Positions 1-8,985 are shown, numbered from the stretch's first letter. The stretch: DNA of 27,423 nt from CAZKXX01 sp964556705 (GCA_964556705.1 CAZKXX010000045.1:1-27423); one strand, 5' to 3'. Made by a program: numbers and translations. Notes: a model not told the origin generated them from the letters alone.

Positions 1-1001
1 GAAACGACGCCGTTCGCGACGATGTCGCAGCGCATGATGCCGCCGAAGATGTTCACGAGCACCGCTTTGACATTCGGATCGCTCAGAATGATTTCAAATC
101 CGCGGCGCACCTGCTCTTCGCTGGCCCCGCCGCCCACGTCGAGGAAATTCGCCGGCTGCCCGCCCGCGTACTGGATCAAGTCCATCGTCGCCATGGCGAG
201 CCCCGCGCCATTCACCATGCAGCCTACGTTGCCGTCGAGCCGGATGTAGTTGAGCGAGTACTCCGAGGCTTTGACTTCGAGCGGGTCTTCCTCGTTCAGG
301 TCGCGCAGCTCTTTGAACTCCTTGTGTCGGAAGAGAGCGTTGTCGTCGAAATTCATCTTGGCGTCGAGAGCGAGCACCCGTCCGTCTTTCGTTACCACCA
401 ACGGATTGATTTCGGCGAGCGAAGCGTCGGCAGCTTCGAAGGCGCGATAAAGCGCGAGCAGAAGTTTCGCGGCCTCGCTGGCCGCCGAGCCTTCGAGCGC
501 GAGACCATACGCCAGCTTGCGGGCCTGAAACGGCTGAAAACCCACGGCCGGATCCACGTATTCCTTTAGAATCTTCTCAGGATGCTGGGCGGCGACGACT
601 TCGATTTCCACGCCGCCTTCGGTCGAAGCCATCACCACAGGGCGAGCCGCGGCTCGGTCAACGACGAGGCCGAGATAAAGCTCGCGAGCCACCTCCAGAC
701 CTTCTTCCACGAGCACGCGGCGCACCAGGCGCCCTTCGGGACCGGTCTGCGGGGTCACCAGCGTCATCCCCAGAATCTGGCGCGCCACGCGCTCGGTCTC
801 CTCAGGCCCGCGTGCGAGCTTCACGCCCCCGCCCTTGCCGCGGCCTCCGGCGTGAATCTGCGCCTTGACGACTACCTTGCCGCCATCCAACCGCTCCGCC
901 ACGGCGCGCGCCTGCTCCGGCGTTTCCGCCACTTCGCCGCGGGGCACGGCCACGCCGTAGCGGGCAAGAATCTGTTTGGCCTGGTACTCGTGGATTTTCA
1001 T
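1..1001 (-). CDS. sucC: Succinate-CoA ligase (ADP-forming) beta subunit, 3' end cut by window edge
   Basis: Beta subunit of succinyl-CoA synthetase, which couples succinyl-CoA cleavage to ADP (or GDP) phosphorylation in the TCA cycle. About 333 residues are present from the ATG at 1001; the family runs to about 385-400, so the last 50-60 lie beyond position 1. The N terminus MKIHEYQAKQILARYGV is the classic SucC opening. The ATP-grasp glycine loop GGRGKGGGVKLA follows near residues 52-63. AEINPLVVT, LDAKMNFDDNALFR, FLDVGGGA and NIFGGIMRCDIVANG are all family blocks. No clear Shine-Dalgarno sequence precedes the ATG. sucD would be expected just beyond the left edge. It is divergent from trpD. 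Confidence 0.96.
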   Translation of the reverse strand, partial: MKIHEYQAKQILARYGVAVPRGEVAETPEQARAVAERLDGGKVVVKAQIHAGGRGKGGGVKLARGPEETERVARQILGMTLVTPQTGPEGRLVRRVLVEEGLEVARELYLGLVVDRAAARPVVMASTEGGVEIEVVAAQHPEKILKEYVDPAVGFQPFQARKLAYGLALEGSAASEAAKLLLALYRAFEAADASLAEINPLVVTKDGRVLALDAKMNFDDNALFRHKEFKELRDLNEEDPLEVKASEYSLNYIRLDGNVGCMVNGAGLAMATMDLIQYAGGQPANFLDVGGGASEEQVRRGFEIILSDPNVKAVLVNIFGGIMRCDIVANGVV

Positions 1002-1115
1002 GAAAAGGGGCCGTCAGTAATCAGTGCACCCTTGTCAGGCGCTCCGCGGCTCCGAGAATGGCTGTAATCAAAGACTTGCGCTAGAATAGAGCTTCTCACG
1101 ATTACGAAACCCGCG

Positions 1116-1144
1116 AGTATAGGCAATCCTTGCGCAAATTGCAA
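1116..1144 (-). promoter_or_regulatory. Candidate sigma-70 type promoter for sucC
   Basis: On the minus strand a -35-like TTGCAA (1139-1144) is followed, after exactly 17 bases, by a -10 box TATACT (1116-1121). This puts transcription start near 1109 and gives a leader of about 108 bases before the sucC ATG. The -10 is good and the -35 is weak. The call rests on spacing and orientation only. Confidence 0.4.
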
Positions 1145-1179
1145 CGCGCAGAGGACTGAAGACTTGCGGACTCCGGTCC

Positions 1180-2232
1180 ATGAGAATCTCCGAAGCGGTC
1201 GAGAAACTCCGGAAGGGCGAGGACATGACTCGCCCGGAAGCGCGCGCGGTGATGGAACAACTGTTCTCCGGCGCGGAGCCGGACGAGCAGATCATGTCCT
1301 TTCTCGTGGCGCTGCGCGACAAAGGCGAGACGGCCGAGGAGCTGGTGGGATTTGCGGAGGTGATGCGCGCGCGGGCGGCGGAGGGCCTGCGCGCCGCGGG
1401 CGTGGACCTCGACGCGATCTCGCGCGACGGGCCGCTGCTCGACACCTGCGGCACGGGCGGCGACGGGCTGGGCACGTTCAACGTCTCGACGGCGACGGCG
1501 CTGGTGGCCGCGGCCGCAGGCGTGCGTGTCGCCAAGCACGGCAATCGTTCGATTTCCAGCCGCTGCGGCAGCGCCGACGTGCTGGAAGCGCTGGGCGTGA
1601 TCATCGACCTGCCGCTCGAGCGCGTTGCGGAGTGCCTGAATCGCGTCGGCATGGTCTTCCTGTTCGCGCCCAAGTTGCACCTCTCGATGAAACATGTTAT
1701 GAACGCCCGTCGCGCGCTGAAAACGAAGACGGTTTTTAACCTGTTAGGACCATTGACGAACCCTCTGAGCGCCTCGGTGCAGCTGGCGGGAGTTTACGAT
1801 CGCGCCCGAACCGAGATGATGGCGCAGGCGCTGGAGGCCGTGGGAGTTTCGCGCGCCATGGTCGTGGCTTCGCACGACGGGTTGGATGAAATTTCGACCA
1901 GCGGTCCGACGCAGATGTCGGAGACTGAGGGGTGGGGCGTGACGACGCGCGACGTCGCGCCTGAAGATTTCGGCGTCGCGCGGGCCGCGCCGGCGGATTT
2001 CCGCGGCGGCGAGGCGGCGGAGAACGCCGCGCTGCTCCGGCGCGTCCTCGAGGGTGAGCGCGGGCCGCTGCGCGACCTGGTGCTCGCGAACGCTTCGGCG
2101 GCGCTGGTGGCGGCGGGTGTGGTGGCGGACTTCCGCGCCGGCGCAGACCAGGCCGCCGCAGTCATTGACTCGCACGCCGCCCTCAAGACACTCGAGAAGC
2201 TGGTCGAAGTAACTCAGGGACTTGCACGCTGA
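1180..2232 (+). CDS. trpD: Anthranilate phosphoribosyltransferase
   Basis: Second step of tryptophan synthesis: transfers phosphoribose from PRPP to anthranilate. At 350 residues it has the normal family length. Visible motifs are the PRPP-binding glycine loop GTGGDG (residues 91-96), the anthranilate/PRPP region KHGNRSISSRCGSADVLEAL (119-138) and the acidic DE pair at D236-E237 that binds the second magnesium. NLLGPLTNP (188-196) is another family signature. The ATG at 1180 matches the usual N terminus (MRISEAVEKLRKGEDMTRPEA). No other trp gene is adjacent in the same direction; trpG/pabA lies about 2.1 kb downstream on the opposite strand, so the pathway is not one operon here. Confidence 0.96.
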   Translation: MRISEAVEKLRKGEDMTRPEARAVMEQLFSGAEPDEQIMSFLVALRDKGETAEELVGFAEVMRARAAEGLRAAGVDLDAISRDGPLLDTCGTGGDGLGTFNVSTATALVAAAAGVRVAKHGNRSISSRCGSADVLEALGVIIDLPLERVAECLNRVGMVFLFAPKLHLSMKHVMNARRALKTKTVFNLLGPLTNPLSASVQLAGVYDRARTEMMAQALEAVGVSRAMVVASHDGLDEISTSGPTQMSETEGWGVTTRDVAPEDFGVARAAPADFRGGEAAENAALLRRVLEGERGPLRDLVLANASAALVAAGVVADFRAGADQAAAVIDSHAALKTLEKLVEVTQGLAR

Positions 2233-2283
2233 TTTCGTTTGCAGCGCCCGGCATTCATCGCCCGAGCTTGCGGAGAAGCCATT

Positions 2284-4251
2284 TTGAAACTCGGTCAGAG
2301 AGCGGACCCGCAGAAGTGGTTCCGGAGAGTCCTCCGCGCGCTGGCAATCGCTTGCCTGGTGACGACGGTCCACACCTCGCCCGCGGCGGCGGAAGAAGCC
2401 GTTCCCCCCGTCCTGAGCCTCTGGGACTTCGAGCGCGGCATCACCAACCTCCATGGGGCCTCGTACAACGTTTACCAGCGCGATCCGTCGTGGGCGCGGA
2501 GCTTCCTGGACGCTTCGGTGAATCCGCCGGGGTCCACCCATTCGCTGCGCGTCACCGTGCAGCGCGCGCAGGAAGGCTTCTGCGGCCTGTGGTTTGACTT
2601 TCATCCGTCCGACAGCGCGCCGCGGCAGTATGTGGACGGCACACCCTATCGCTTCCTGAGTTTTCGCGTGCGGGGCGAAGGAGGCGGCGAGGACTTTGAA
2701 CTCGAACTCGTGGACGCGGCGAACGCCGAATCGGAGGCGGAAGGCCCGCGCGTCAACCTGAAGAAATACCTGCCGGGCGGAGCCACGCCGGAATGGCGGG
2801 ACGTCGCGGTCCCGCTTCAGGATTTTCCGGGCATCGAAGTCCGCCGCCTGGCGCGGCTGCTCGTGCACCTCACGACGCCGGGCGAATATCGTTTCCACAT
2901 CGATGATATCGAGTTTCGCCGGGACCGCGCCGGCTCCCCGTCGCGACCCGACGCCCCCGCGTCGAAGCCCGTCGCGGATGCCGCGCTCAGCGTCCCGCGC
3001 GCCATGTGGATCTGGAACCCTTATCCGTTCTTCGCCTCCGAAGAAGAAACGGCGAAGCTGTTTGAGTTCTCAAAAGCGCAGCGGATCGGCGAGTTTTATC
3101 TTTCGGCGGACCTCGAGCGCCGCAAGAGCAACGGCAAACTCGAGTTCGAACTCCGCCAGCCGGAGAGCTACAGCGCCTTCCTCCGCAAAGCGCGCGCCGA
3201 AGGGTTCAAGGTGGCGGCGCTGGCCGGGACGCCCGAATGGGGCGCGCGCAAATACCACGCCGCCGCTCTGGCCGCCGTGGACGCGATCGTCCGTTACAAC
3301 CGCGCGGCGCCGCGCGACGCCCGCTTCGACTCCGTGCATTTCGACGTTGAACCCTACCTGCTCTTCGGCTACTCCGATGACGCTTACCGGCCGCAGATTC
3401 TTCGGGACTTCGTGGAGATGGTGGCCAAGTGTGTGGAGCGCGTGGAAGCCGAGCCGGGTCTGACGTTCTCGAACGACGTGCCCGCGTGGTTTTATCCCCT
3501 GACGGCAGGCGACCGCGAAGCGCTGGCCGTGGAGTTTGGCGGGGCGCGAAAGCCCGTCGGCGAACATCTGATCGACCTGCTCGGCACCGTGACTTTGATG
3601 GATTACGTCAATCGCGCGGACGGCGCGGGCGGCATCATCGCGCGAGCTTTGCCCTGGCTTGAATACGCCCGGGCGCGCGGGCGGAGGATCGTCGTGGGCG
3701 TCGAGACGTTCATGGAACCCGGCTCCGCGGTGTTCTTCGCGCTGGGGCTTCCTCCGGAAGGTTTTCGACAGCGCCTCGCGGCCAGCGGGTTGCGCGATGA
3801 AATCCTGTTCGAGGGTTTCCGGCTGGCGCTGCTGTTTGACGGCGAACGCTATCACGTGGGCCTTTCCGCGCCGCGCGACCCAGACGACGCGAAGAAGCAA
3901 GCCTACGCAAAGACGCTCGTCCGCCTATCGGAACTTCTCGGCGCGAATATCGAGCCCGGAGCGCCGACGGTCCAGAGCATTCTGGAACAGGTCCGCGCGG
4001 CGATTACCCGAAATCCCGAGTGGGAGGGATTTGAGCCGTATGAAGTCGCCGACCCGGATTCCGGGCTGAAGGTGCAGGGTTTTAAGGCGAATTACCGCAT
4101 GTTGGCCAGCACCACCTTCCACGGCCTCGGGCGGACGGTCTTTGAAGAGGAAACCAATTCCACGGCTTACTGGCTTATTCGATACGAAAGCTTTGCGGGC
4201 CTCGCCATCCATTACTATCCGAGTTTCCGTGCGCTCGTGGAAGGGAAGTGA
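2284..4251 (+). CDS. Secreted protein with CBM11/CIA30-like domain and glycoside-hydrolase-like TIM-barrel region
   Basis: No enzyme family recognised with certainty. The frame is open from a TTG at 2239, but the TTG at 2284 is preferred because GGAGAAG (2272-2278) sits 5 bases before it and the N terminus then becomes a signal peptide: basic FRRVLR, hydrophobic ALAIACLVTT, and a likely cut after SPAAA. Residues about 35-200 look like a galactose-binding-type beta sandwich of the CBM11/CIA30 group, ending in the typical YRFHIDDIEF strand. Residues about 235-545 look like an alpha/beta barrel: AMWIWNP opens it, VHFDVEPY (D354, E356) resembles a barrel strand carrying acidic catalytic residues, and VTLMDYVNR and RIVVGVETF look like later strands. 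Length 655. It probably acts on extracellular polysaccharide; substrate unknown. Confidence 0.75.
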   Translation: MKLGQRADPQKWFRRVLRALAIACLVTTVHTSPAAAEEAVPPVLSLWDFERGITNLHGASYNVYQRDPSWARSFLDASVNPPGSTHSLRVTVQRAQEGFCGLWFDFHPSDSAPRQYVDGTPYRFLSFRVRGEGGGEDFELELVDAANAESEAEGPRVNLKKYLPGGATPEWRDVAVPLQDFPGIEVRRLARLLVHLTTPGEYRFHIDDIEFRRDRAGSPSRPDAPASKPVADAALSVPRAMWIWNPYPFFASEEETAKLFEFSKAQRIGEFYLSADLERRKSNGKLEFELRQPESYSAFLRKARAEGFKVAALAGTPEWGARKYHAAALAAVDAIVRYNRAAPRDARFDSVHFDVEPYLLFGYSDDAYRPQILRDFVEMVAKCVERVEAEPGLTFSNDVPAWFYPLTAGDREALAVEFGGARKPVGEHLIDLLGTVTLMDYVNRADGAGGIIARALPWLEYARARGRRIVVGVETFMEPGSAVFFALGLPPEGFRQRLAASGLRDEILFEGFRLALLFDGERYHVGLSAPRDPDDAKKQAYAKTLVRLSELLGANIEPGAPTVQSILEQVRAAITRNPEWEGFEPYEVADPDSGLKVQGFKANYRMLASTTFHGLGRTVFEEETNSTAYWLIRYESFAGLAIHYYPSFRALVEGK

Positions 4252-4263
4252 AGGATCGCACCC

Positions 4264-4298
4264 GGAATCTGAACGGCAGAAGGCAGAAGGCAGAAGGC
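4264..4298. repeat. Heptad tandem array (GGCAGAA x3)
   Basis: Between the convergent genes ending at 4251 and 4356. Three perfect GGCAGAA units plus a GGC tail occupy 4275-4298, and the preceding bases (CGGAATCTGAAC) continue the same 7-base phase loosely. No gene or promoter is evident in this spacer. Confidence 0.8.
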
Positions 4299-4355
4299 GC
4301 TTTCCTTCGAAGGTCGGGCGCGGCATCTTCAGAGCGCCTTGCGCGCCGCGCGACG

Positions 4356-4919
<564 letters not shown>

Positions 4920-5149
4920 GGAAGCCACCGGCTCGTTTGGGTGAAGTTCGATTATAGCCCGCTGCGGCCACTTTTGCTGGCGGATGGTACTTTAGTGTCA
5001 GTCAAGGAATTCCCAGACTGAGGTGACGAAAATTGTCACATTCGAACGTCTTCCCAATTCTTGGGGCGCTCCGCCGCAATCCTTCCAGCCAACGCTTGTC
5101 GTTTGAACAAGTTGGAGACAGGTCAGTCCTGATCTTACGAGGCGGCGTC

Positions 5150-5165
5150 TGGCACGTTATCTGCT
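5150..5165 (+). promoter_or_regulatory. Sigma-54 (-24/-12) promoter of the prepilin-like gene
   Basis: The sequence TGGCACGTTATCTGCT has the -24 GG at 5151-5152 and the -12 GC at 5163-5164, with the exact sigma-54 spacing. It matches the consensus TGGCACG-N4-TTGCW except for C in place of the first T of the -12 element. Predicted start of transcription is near 5176, about 24 bases before the ATG at 5200. Sigma-54 control is well known for pilin genes (for example pilA of Pseudomonas and Myxococcus). Transcription would need an enhancer-binding protein; I see no certain binding site. Confidence 0.65.
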
Positions 5166-5199
5166 CTATTGTCAGGCGCGAGCGCTTTTGGAGGTTCTT

Positions 5200-5358
5200 A
5201 TGGGCAAGCACGAGAAAGGTTTTTCGATCGTCGATTTCCTGATCATCATGGCGATTCTGCTGATCGTTCTCGGCATGTTCGGGCCGTACTTGTCGCAGGG
5301 CAAAGCCCGTCAAGGCGCGACCCAGACTGCCGTCGTTTCCAGCGCCTCCGTCCGGTAG
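5200..5358 (+). CDS. Small type IV prepilin/pseudopilin-like protein (52 aa)
   Basis: A short ORF with a strong Shine-Dalgarno sequence (GGAGG, 5190-5194) 5 bases before the ATG. The product begins MGKHEKGFSIVDFLIIMAIL. This looks like a type III signal: short basic leader, cleavage after G7 before F8, then a hydrophobic helix FSIVDFLIIMAILLIVLGMF. At position +5 of the mature protein there is aspartate instead of the usual glutamate. After the helix come GPYLSQGKARQGATQ and a short serine-rich tail with no globular head. It could be a minimal pilin, a minor pseudopilin or a decayed pilin; the intact frame, the ribosome site and the sigma-54 promoter argue for function. Confidence 0.7.
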   Translation: MGKHEKGFSIVDFLIIMAILLIVLGMFGPYLSQGKARQGATQTAVVSSASVR

Positions 5359-5435
5359 CTCGCTGTTCTTCAGACTCGCGGGTTTTTTCCGTCACGAAAT
5401 TTTCTCTTTCGCGTTTTCCTTTTCAATCGGGAGTG

Positions 5436-5441
5436 TATACT
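5436..5441 (+). promoter_or_regulatory. Possible -10 box upstream of the sugar isomerase-like gene
   Basis: TATACT lies 55 bases before the ATG at 5497. No convincing -35 hexamer is found at the right distance, so this is only a suggestion. The surrounding spacer 5359-5496 contains T-rich stretches but no gene. Confidence 0.3.
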
Positions 5442-5496
5442 CGCGCCCTAAAGTGAAGCTGGAGCGTATTCCAACTCTTCTTCCCGGAGGAGCGTG

Positions 5497-6465
5497 ATGG
5501 CACGAATGGGTCGGCGAAAGCTGCTTCGAGCTGGTGTTGTCGCCGCGATGGGAGTCGCTGCGCCGGGGGGCGTTCCGCGCGAAGCAGGAGCGCGCAGCGT
5601 GGCATCCGCGCCGGGCGCGGCGGAAGCTCGGAAGTTCAAGCTCGGGACGGTCACCTACAACCTCGCCAAGGACTGGGACGTTGAGACGATTATCCGCAAC
5701 TGCGAAGCGACGGGCTTTGAGGCGGCGGAGCTTCGCACGACGCACCGCCACGGGGTTGAAATCACACTGCCCAAAGCCCAGCGGACGGAAGTTCGCAAAC
5801 GGTTTGAGTCCTCGCGCGTGCGGCTGCTCAGTCTGGGAACGACGTGTGAATATCACTCCGCCGACCCGGCCGTAGTTCGGAAGAACATTGAAGAAACGCG
5901 CCAGTGGTGCGAACTCGCGCACGACCTCGGCTGTCTGGGTGTGAAGGTCCGCCCGAACGGGTTTGTGCAGGGCGTCGAGGAGGCGAGAACGCTCGACCAG
6001 ATCGGCAAGGCACTGGCCGAATGCGGGCGCGCGGCGCGGGATCTGGGGGTCGAGGTCTGGGTCGAAGCGCACGGGCGCGGCACCGAACAGCCGCGCAACA
6101 TGCGACGCATCATGGATGCGGCGAACCACCCTGCCGTGGGCATTTGCTGGAATTCCAATGACGCGGACATCGAGGACGGCTCGGTCGCCCCGGCTTTCGA
6201 ACTCCTCCGCCCGTGGATCTGGAATGTCCACATCAACGAGCTCTGGCGCACGCTTCCGCCCGGGGCCGCCGCCCGCGATTTCCAGGCCCCGAAAGGTCCG
6301 CCGGGTTTCCCGAACTGGCAACAGCCCTACCCCTGGCGCGAGTTGTTCTCGCTGCTGAAGCGCGCCGGTTACAGCCGCTACACGCTGTCGGAAATCCCGG
6401 ACAGTTGCGAGCCGGACCGGTTGATGCGCTACTACCGCACTCTCTGGGAGCATCTGACGGCGTAA
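5497..6465 (+). CDS. Tat-exported sugar phosphate isomerase/epimerase-type TIM barrel protein
   Basis: Xylose-isomerase-like barrel (AP endonuclease 2 superfamily), 322 residues. The ATG at 5497 is chosen over the GTG at 5494 because GGAGG (5486-5490) lies 6 bases upstream. The N terminus carries a twin-arginine motif (MGRRKLLRAG) and a short hydrophobic alanine-rich stretch, so the protein is probably exported folded. The barrel begins FKLGTVTYNLAKDWDVETI and contains GFEAAELRTTHRHG, LGCLGVKVRPNG, VEVWVEAHGRGTE, GICWNSNDADIEDG and WNVHINELW, with H, E, D and N residues placed as metal ligands usually are in this superfamily. Substrate cannot be read from sequence. It converges on the WbsX-like gene, 29 bases apart. 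Confidence 0.82.
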   Translation: MARMGRRKLLRAGVVAAMGVAAPGGVPREAGARSVASAPGAAEARKFKLGTVTYNLAKDWDVETIIRNCEATGFEAAELRTTHRHGVEITLPKAQRTEVRKRFESSRVRLLSLGTTCEYHSADPAVVRKNIEETRQWCELAHDLGCLGVKVRPNGFVQGVEEARTLDQIGKALAECGRAARDLGVEVWVEAHGRGTEQPRNMRRIMDAANHPAVGICWNSNDADIEDGSVAPAFELLRPWIWNVHINELWRTLPPGAAARDFQAPKGPPGFPNWQQPYPWRELFSLLKRAGYSRYTLSEIPDSCEPDRLMRYYRTLWEHLTA

Positions 6466-6495
6466 GGGCGCCGCCTCTTCCAGGAGGCCGCCCTT
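6464..6495. terminator. Hairpin between convergent genes (possible bidirectional terminator)
   Basis: AAGGGC (6464-6469) pairs with GCCCTT (6490-6495) and GCCTC (6473-6477) with GAGGC (6484-6488), separated by small internal loops. The stem spans the stop codons of both convergent genes. There is no long T run, so termination is inferred from position and structure. Confidence 0.4.
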
Positions 6496-7775
6496 TACGC
6501 GCTGCGGAAGACTCGTTTGACGGCTTCGAGGTAACTGTAGCCGAACACCGTGTCCGGCAGCAGGACGTGGTCTTCGGTCCATTCATTCCAACCCGAGATG
6601 AAAATGACCTTTGACGTTGTCGGATTTGCGGCGGAAAAGTGCTTTGCGGCGCGCAGCAGGCGTTCGAACTGGTCCGGCGTGCGCTGCGTCACCATGTGGG
6701 CGGAGGGACCGAACCGCGGACTGTCGTCCCAGCCGACGGGACAATCGGGGAAGAACGGCACGCTCACTCGTCCCGCCGTCTTCTTCCACTGCTCCACGGT
6801 GTGCCGGGCGGCTTCGCCGTAGGGGGTGCGTCCGCCGGGCGGTTTACCTCCATAAGTCCATCCGAAGGTGTGATATTGCGTCGCGCTGTCGAATCCGAGC
6901 GACTTCAACTTTGCCTCTGAACCTCCGTAGATGTGGCTCGCCTGAAGGTGCAGGTCACCCAGACCCGCCTTCCGCACCCGCTCGCGCATCCGCTCGAGGC
7001 CTCGGCGCAGCCTGTCCGCCGAAAGGGCTTCCAGCAGCAGCCGCACGTCGAAAAACGCGAACACTGGACGCCCTTCCAGCCGCCAGTAATTGGGGTGGTG
7101 GAAGTAGTGTTCGATGCAGTAGTCGGTCACCCGCAGCAGGTCTTCTTCGCTGTGAAGCTGCGGCAGCAGCATCGCCGCGTCGCTCGGGGAACGCGCGGGA
7201 TAGACGTTTCGCCAGTGGTGGTTGGCCCACATGATCGCGAACTTCAGTCGGGCGCGGTTCCGCGCCTTCAGGAATCCCTGCTCGAGTTGCTCGTGATAGA
7301 ACATCGTCCCGCTGTGCCAGTACCAGTCAATCATCCAGACGTCCACGCCGAAATCGGCGGCCGTTTCGATTTCCCGCTCGGCCCATTCCGGCTCCGCTTC
7401 GTTGAAATAGCCCCAGAGCGGGTATTTCGGAAAGAGGTGCCCGGGGTAGAGCGGGCGCGAATTCTTCAAAGTCTCGAATTCCGTCCATCCCGTGCCGAAA
7501 TGCTTTTCCATAAAAGGGCTGGGATGCCAGGCGGGGAAGTTGTAGGCCACAACTTCGAACTTGATATTCTCCACCGGCGAAGTCAGCGGAATCACTTCGC
7601 GCAGCTTTTCCTCCGTGAAGTAGGCGTCCGCATCGCCGGAGTTGAGGGGCGGCACGGCAGCGAAGCTTTGGGTTTCAATCCGGCCGGGCGCTTCCTGGTC
7701 GGCGGCGCGGACCGACCCGGGTTGGGAAGCCAGCGCGGCTCCGGCCATCGAAGCGAGGAAATGGCGGCGATTCAT
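6495..7775 (-). CDS. Exported glycoside hydrolase family 99-like / WbsX-domain protein
   Basis: 426 residues from the ATG at 7775, which has AGGAG about 7 bases upstream; the frame stays open further upstream but that part is low-quality sequence antisense to the neighbouring gene. The leader MNRRHFLASMAGAALASQPG is Tat-like, with a cut near SVRAA. The body matches the WbsX/GH99-like TIM barrel: AYNFPAWHPSPF near the start, GVDVWMIDWYWHSGTMFYHEQ, LKFAIMWANHHWRNVYP, RPVFAFFDVRLLLEAL, and the family hallmark WNEWTE at residues 396-401 near the C terminus. The domain also occurs in O-antigen and S-layer glycan clusters; enzymatic activity of most members is unproven. A role in cell-surface or environmental glycan processing is inferred. 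Confidence 0.85.
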   Translation of the reverse strand: MNRRHFLASMAGAALASQPGSVRAADQEAPGRIETQSFAAVPPLNSGDADAYFTEEKLREVIPLTSPVENIKFEVVAYNFPAWHPSPFMEKHFGTGWTEFETLKNSRPLYPGHLFPKYPLWGYFNEAEPEWAEREIETAADFGVDVWMIDWYWHSGTMFYHEQLEQGFLKARNRARLKFAIMWANHHWRNVYPARSPSDAAMLLPQLHSEEDLLRVTDYCIEHYFHHPNYWRLEGRPVFAFFDVRLLLEALSADRLRRGLERMRERVRKAGLGDLHLQASHIYGGSEAKLKSLGFDSATQYHTFGWTYGGKPPGGRTPYGEAARHTVEQWKKTAGRVSVPFFPDCPVGWDDSPRFGPSAHMVTQRTPDQFERLLRAAKHFSAANPTTSKVIFISGWNEWTEDHVLLPDTVFGYSYLEAVKRVFRSA

Positions 7776-7907
7776 TCCGAATCTCCTGGGTGAAGGTTTG
7801 CGTTTGCCGGCGGCATACATACTCTTCAGGGCAACGCGGAGGAGGCCGCAGCTGCCCTCGTGCGCGGGAAAGCTTAACACGCCGAGACTCGGACGGCAGC
7901 CCGCGCG

Positions 7908-7935
7908 TTGACGCCGCCCGCGCCGGCGTGATAAC
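7908..7935 (+). promoter_or_regulatory. Candidate sigma-70 promoter for the glycerate gene group
   Basis: TTGACG (7908-7913), 16-base spacer, GATAAC (7930-7935). Predicted start near 7942, about 33 bases before the GTG at 7975. The -35 matches 5 of 6 consensus bases and the -10 matches 4 of 6. Confidence 0.42.
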
Positions 7936-7974
7936 AACCCTGACTCCATCTCTTCCGAAAGGAATCTGAAGGGC

Positions 7975-8946
7975 GTGAAACCGAAAGTTTTTGTGAGCCG
8001 TCCGTTGTTTCCGGAAGTCGTCGCGCGCCTCCGCGAGCGCTGTGAAGTCGAAATGCATCCCGAAGATGAGCCGCTCAAGCCCCCGGCGATGGCGGAAAAG
8101 TGCCGCGAGGCGGAGGGCCTGATGACGGTGGGCACGCGCGTCAACGAAGACGTGCTGAAGGCGGCGCCGAAGCTGCGTGTCGTCGCGAACGCCGGCGTCG
8201 GGTACGACAATATCGACGTCGCGGCCTGCACCGCGCGCCGCATCGTGGTGACGAACACGCCGGGCGTGCTGACGGATACCACGGCTGACCTCGCCTTCGC
8301 GCTGCTCGTGGCCGTGGCGCGCCGCGTTGTCGAATGCGACCGCTACGTGCGCGAGGGCCGCTGGCATCGCTGGGGCTGGACGATGCTCTGGAGCGCGGAC
8401 GTTCACCACCAGACGCTCGGCCTCTACGGCTTCGGGCGCATCGGCCGGGCGATGGCGCGTCGCGGGCGGGGATTCGGGATGCGCGTTCTTTACCATCAGC
8501 GCCGTCGCGCGCCGGAGGAGATGGAAAAGGAAGTCGGCGCCGAGTTGGTGGACCGGGAAACACTTTTGAGGGAATCCGACTTCCTCTCGCTTCACGTCCC
8601 GCTGACGCCTGAAACCCATCACGCCATCGGCACGCGCGAATTCGGTCTGATGAAATCCACGGCTTTCCTCATCAACACGGCGCGCGGAAAGGTGGTGGAC
8701 GAGGAAGCCCTGGTGGCGGCCCTCTCGGAGGGCCGGATCGCGGGCGCCGGGCTCGACGTCTTCGAGCACGAACCGCACGTGCACCCGAAGCTGCTGGAGA
8801 TGCCGAACGTCGTCCTGACTCCTCATCTGGGAAGCGCGACGGCCGCGACTCGCTTCAAGATGGCCTCGCTCGCGGCGGAAAACCTCCTGGCCGCGCTTGA
8901 AGGGCGCCGCCCGCCCAACGCCGTCAATCCGGAAGTGTTCGATTGA
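7975..8946 (+). CDS. D-2-hydroxyacid dehydrogenase, glyoxylate/hydroxypyruvate reductase type
   Basis: 323-residue NAD(P)-dependent oxidoreductase that would reduce glyoxylate to glycolate or hydroxypyruvate to D-glycerate. It starts with GTG. Family marks are all present: NAGVGYDNID in the substrate domain, the nucleotide loop YGFGRIGR (151-158), catalytic arginine R237 in NTARGKVVDEEAL, the glutamate in GLDVFEHEP (E266) and the histidine in LTPHLGSAT (H284). GyaR/GhrB-like proteins are the closest recognisable type. The same-strand genes downstream encode glycerate 2-kinase and a tartronate-semialdehyde-reductase-type enzyme, which supports a glycerate-forming role over, for example, phosphoglycerate dehydrogenase, which would be longer. 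Confidence 0.88.
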   Translation: MKPKVFVSRPLFPEVVARLRERCEVEMHPEDEPLKPPAMAEKCREAEGLMTVGTRVNEDVLKAAPKLRVVANAGVGYDNIDVAACTARRIVVTNTPGVLTDTTADLAFALLVAVARRVVECDRYVREGRWHRWGWTMLWSADVHHQTLGLYGFGRIGRAMARRGRGFGMRVLYHQRRRAPEEMEKEVGAELVDRETLLRESDFLSLHVPLTPETHHAIGTREFGLMKSTAFLINTARGKVVDEEALVAALSEGRIAGAGLDVFEHEPHVHPKLLEMPNVVLTPHLGSATAATRFKMASLAAENLLAALEGRRPPNAVNPEVFD

Positions 8947-8985
8947 CGGCGCGAGTGTGGTAAGAACGAAGAAGGGCGCGGACCG

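Noticed and set aside
1082..1087. TAGAAT as -10 box for trpD
   Set aside because: No acceptable -35 hexamer at 16-18 bases; too weak to list as a promoter.
7776..8282. Upstream extension of the WbsX-like frame to position 8282
   Set aside because: It is antisense to the start of the hydroxyacid dehydrogenase gene, and the Tat leader and ribosome site support the ATG at 7775.
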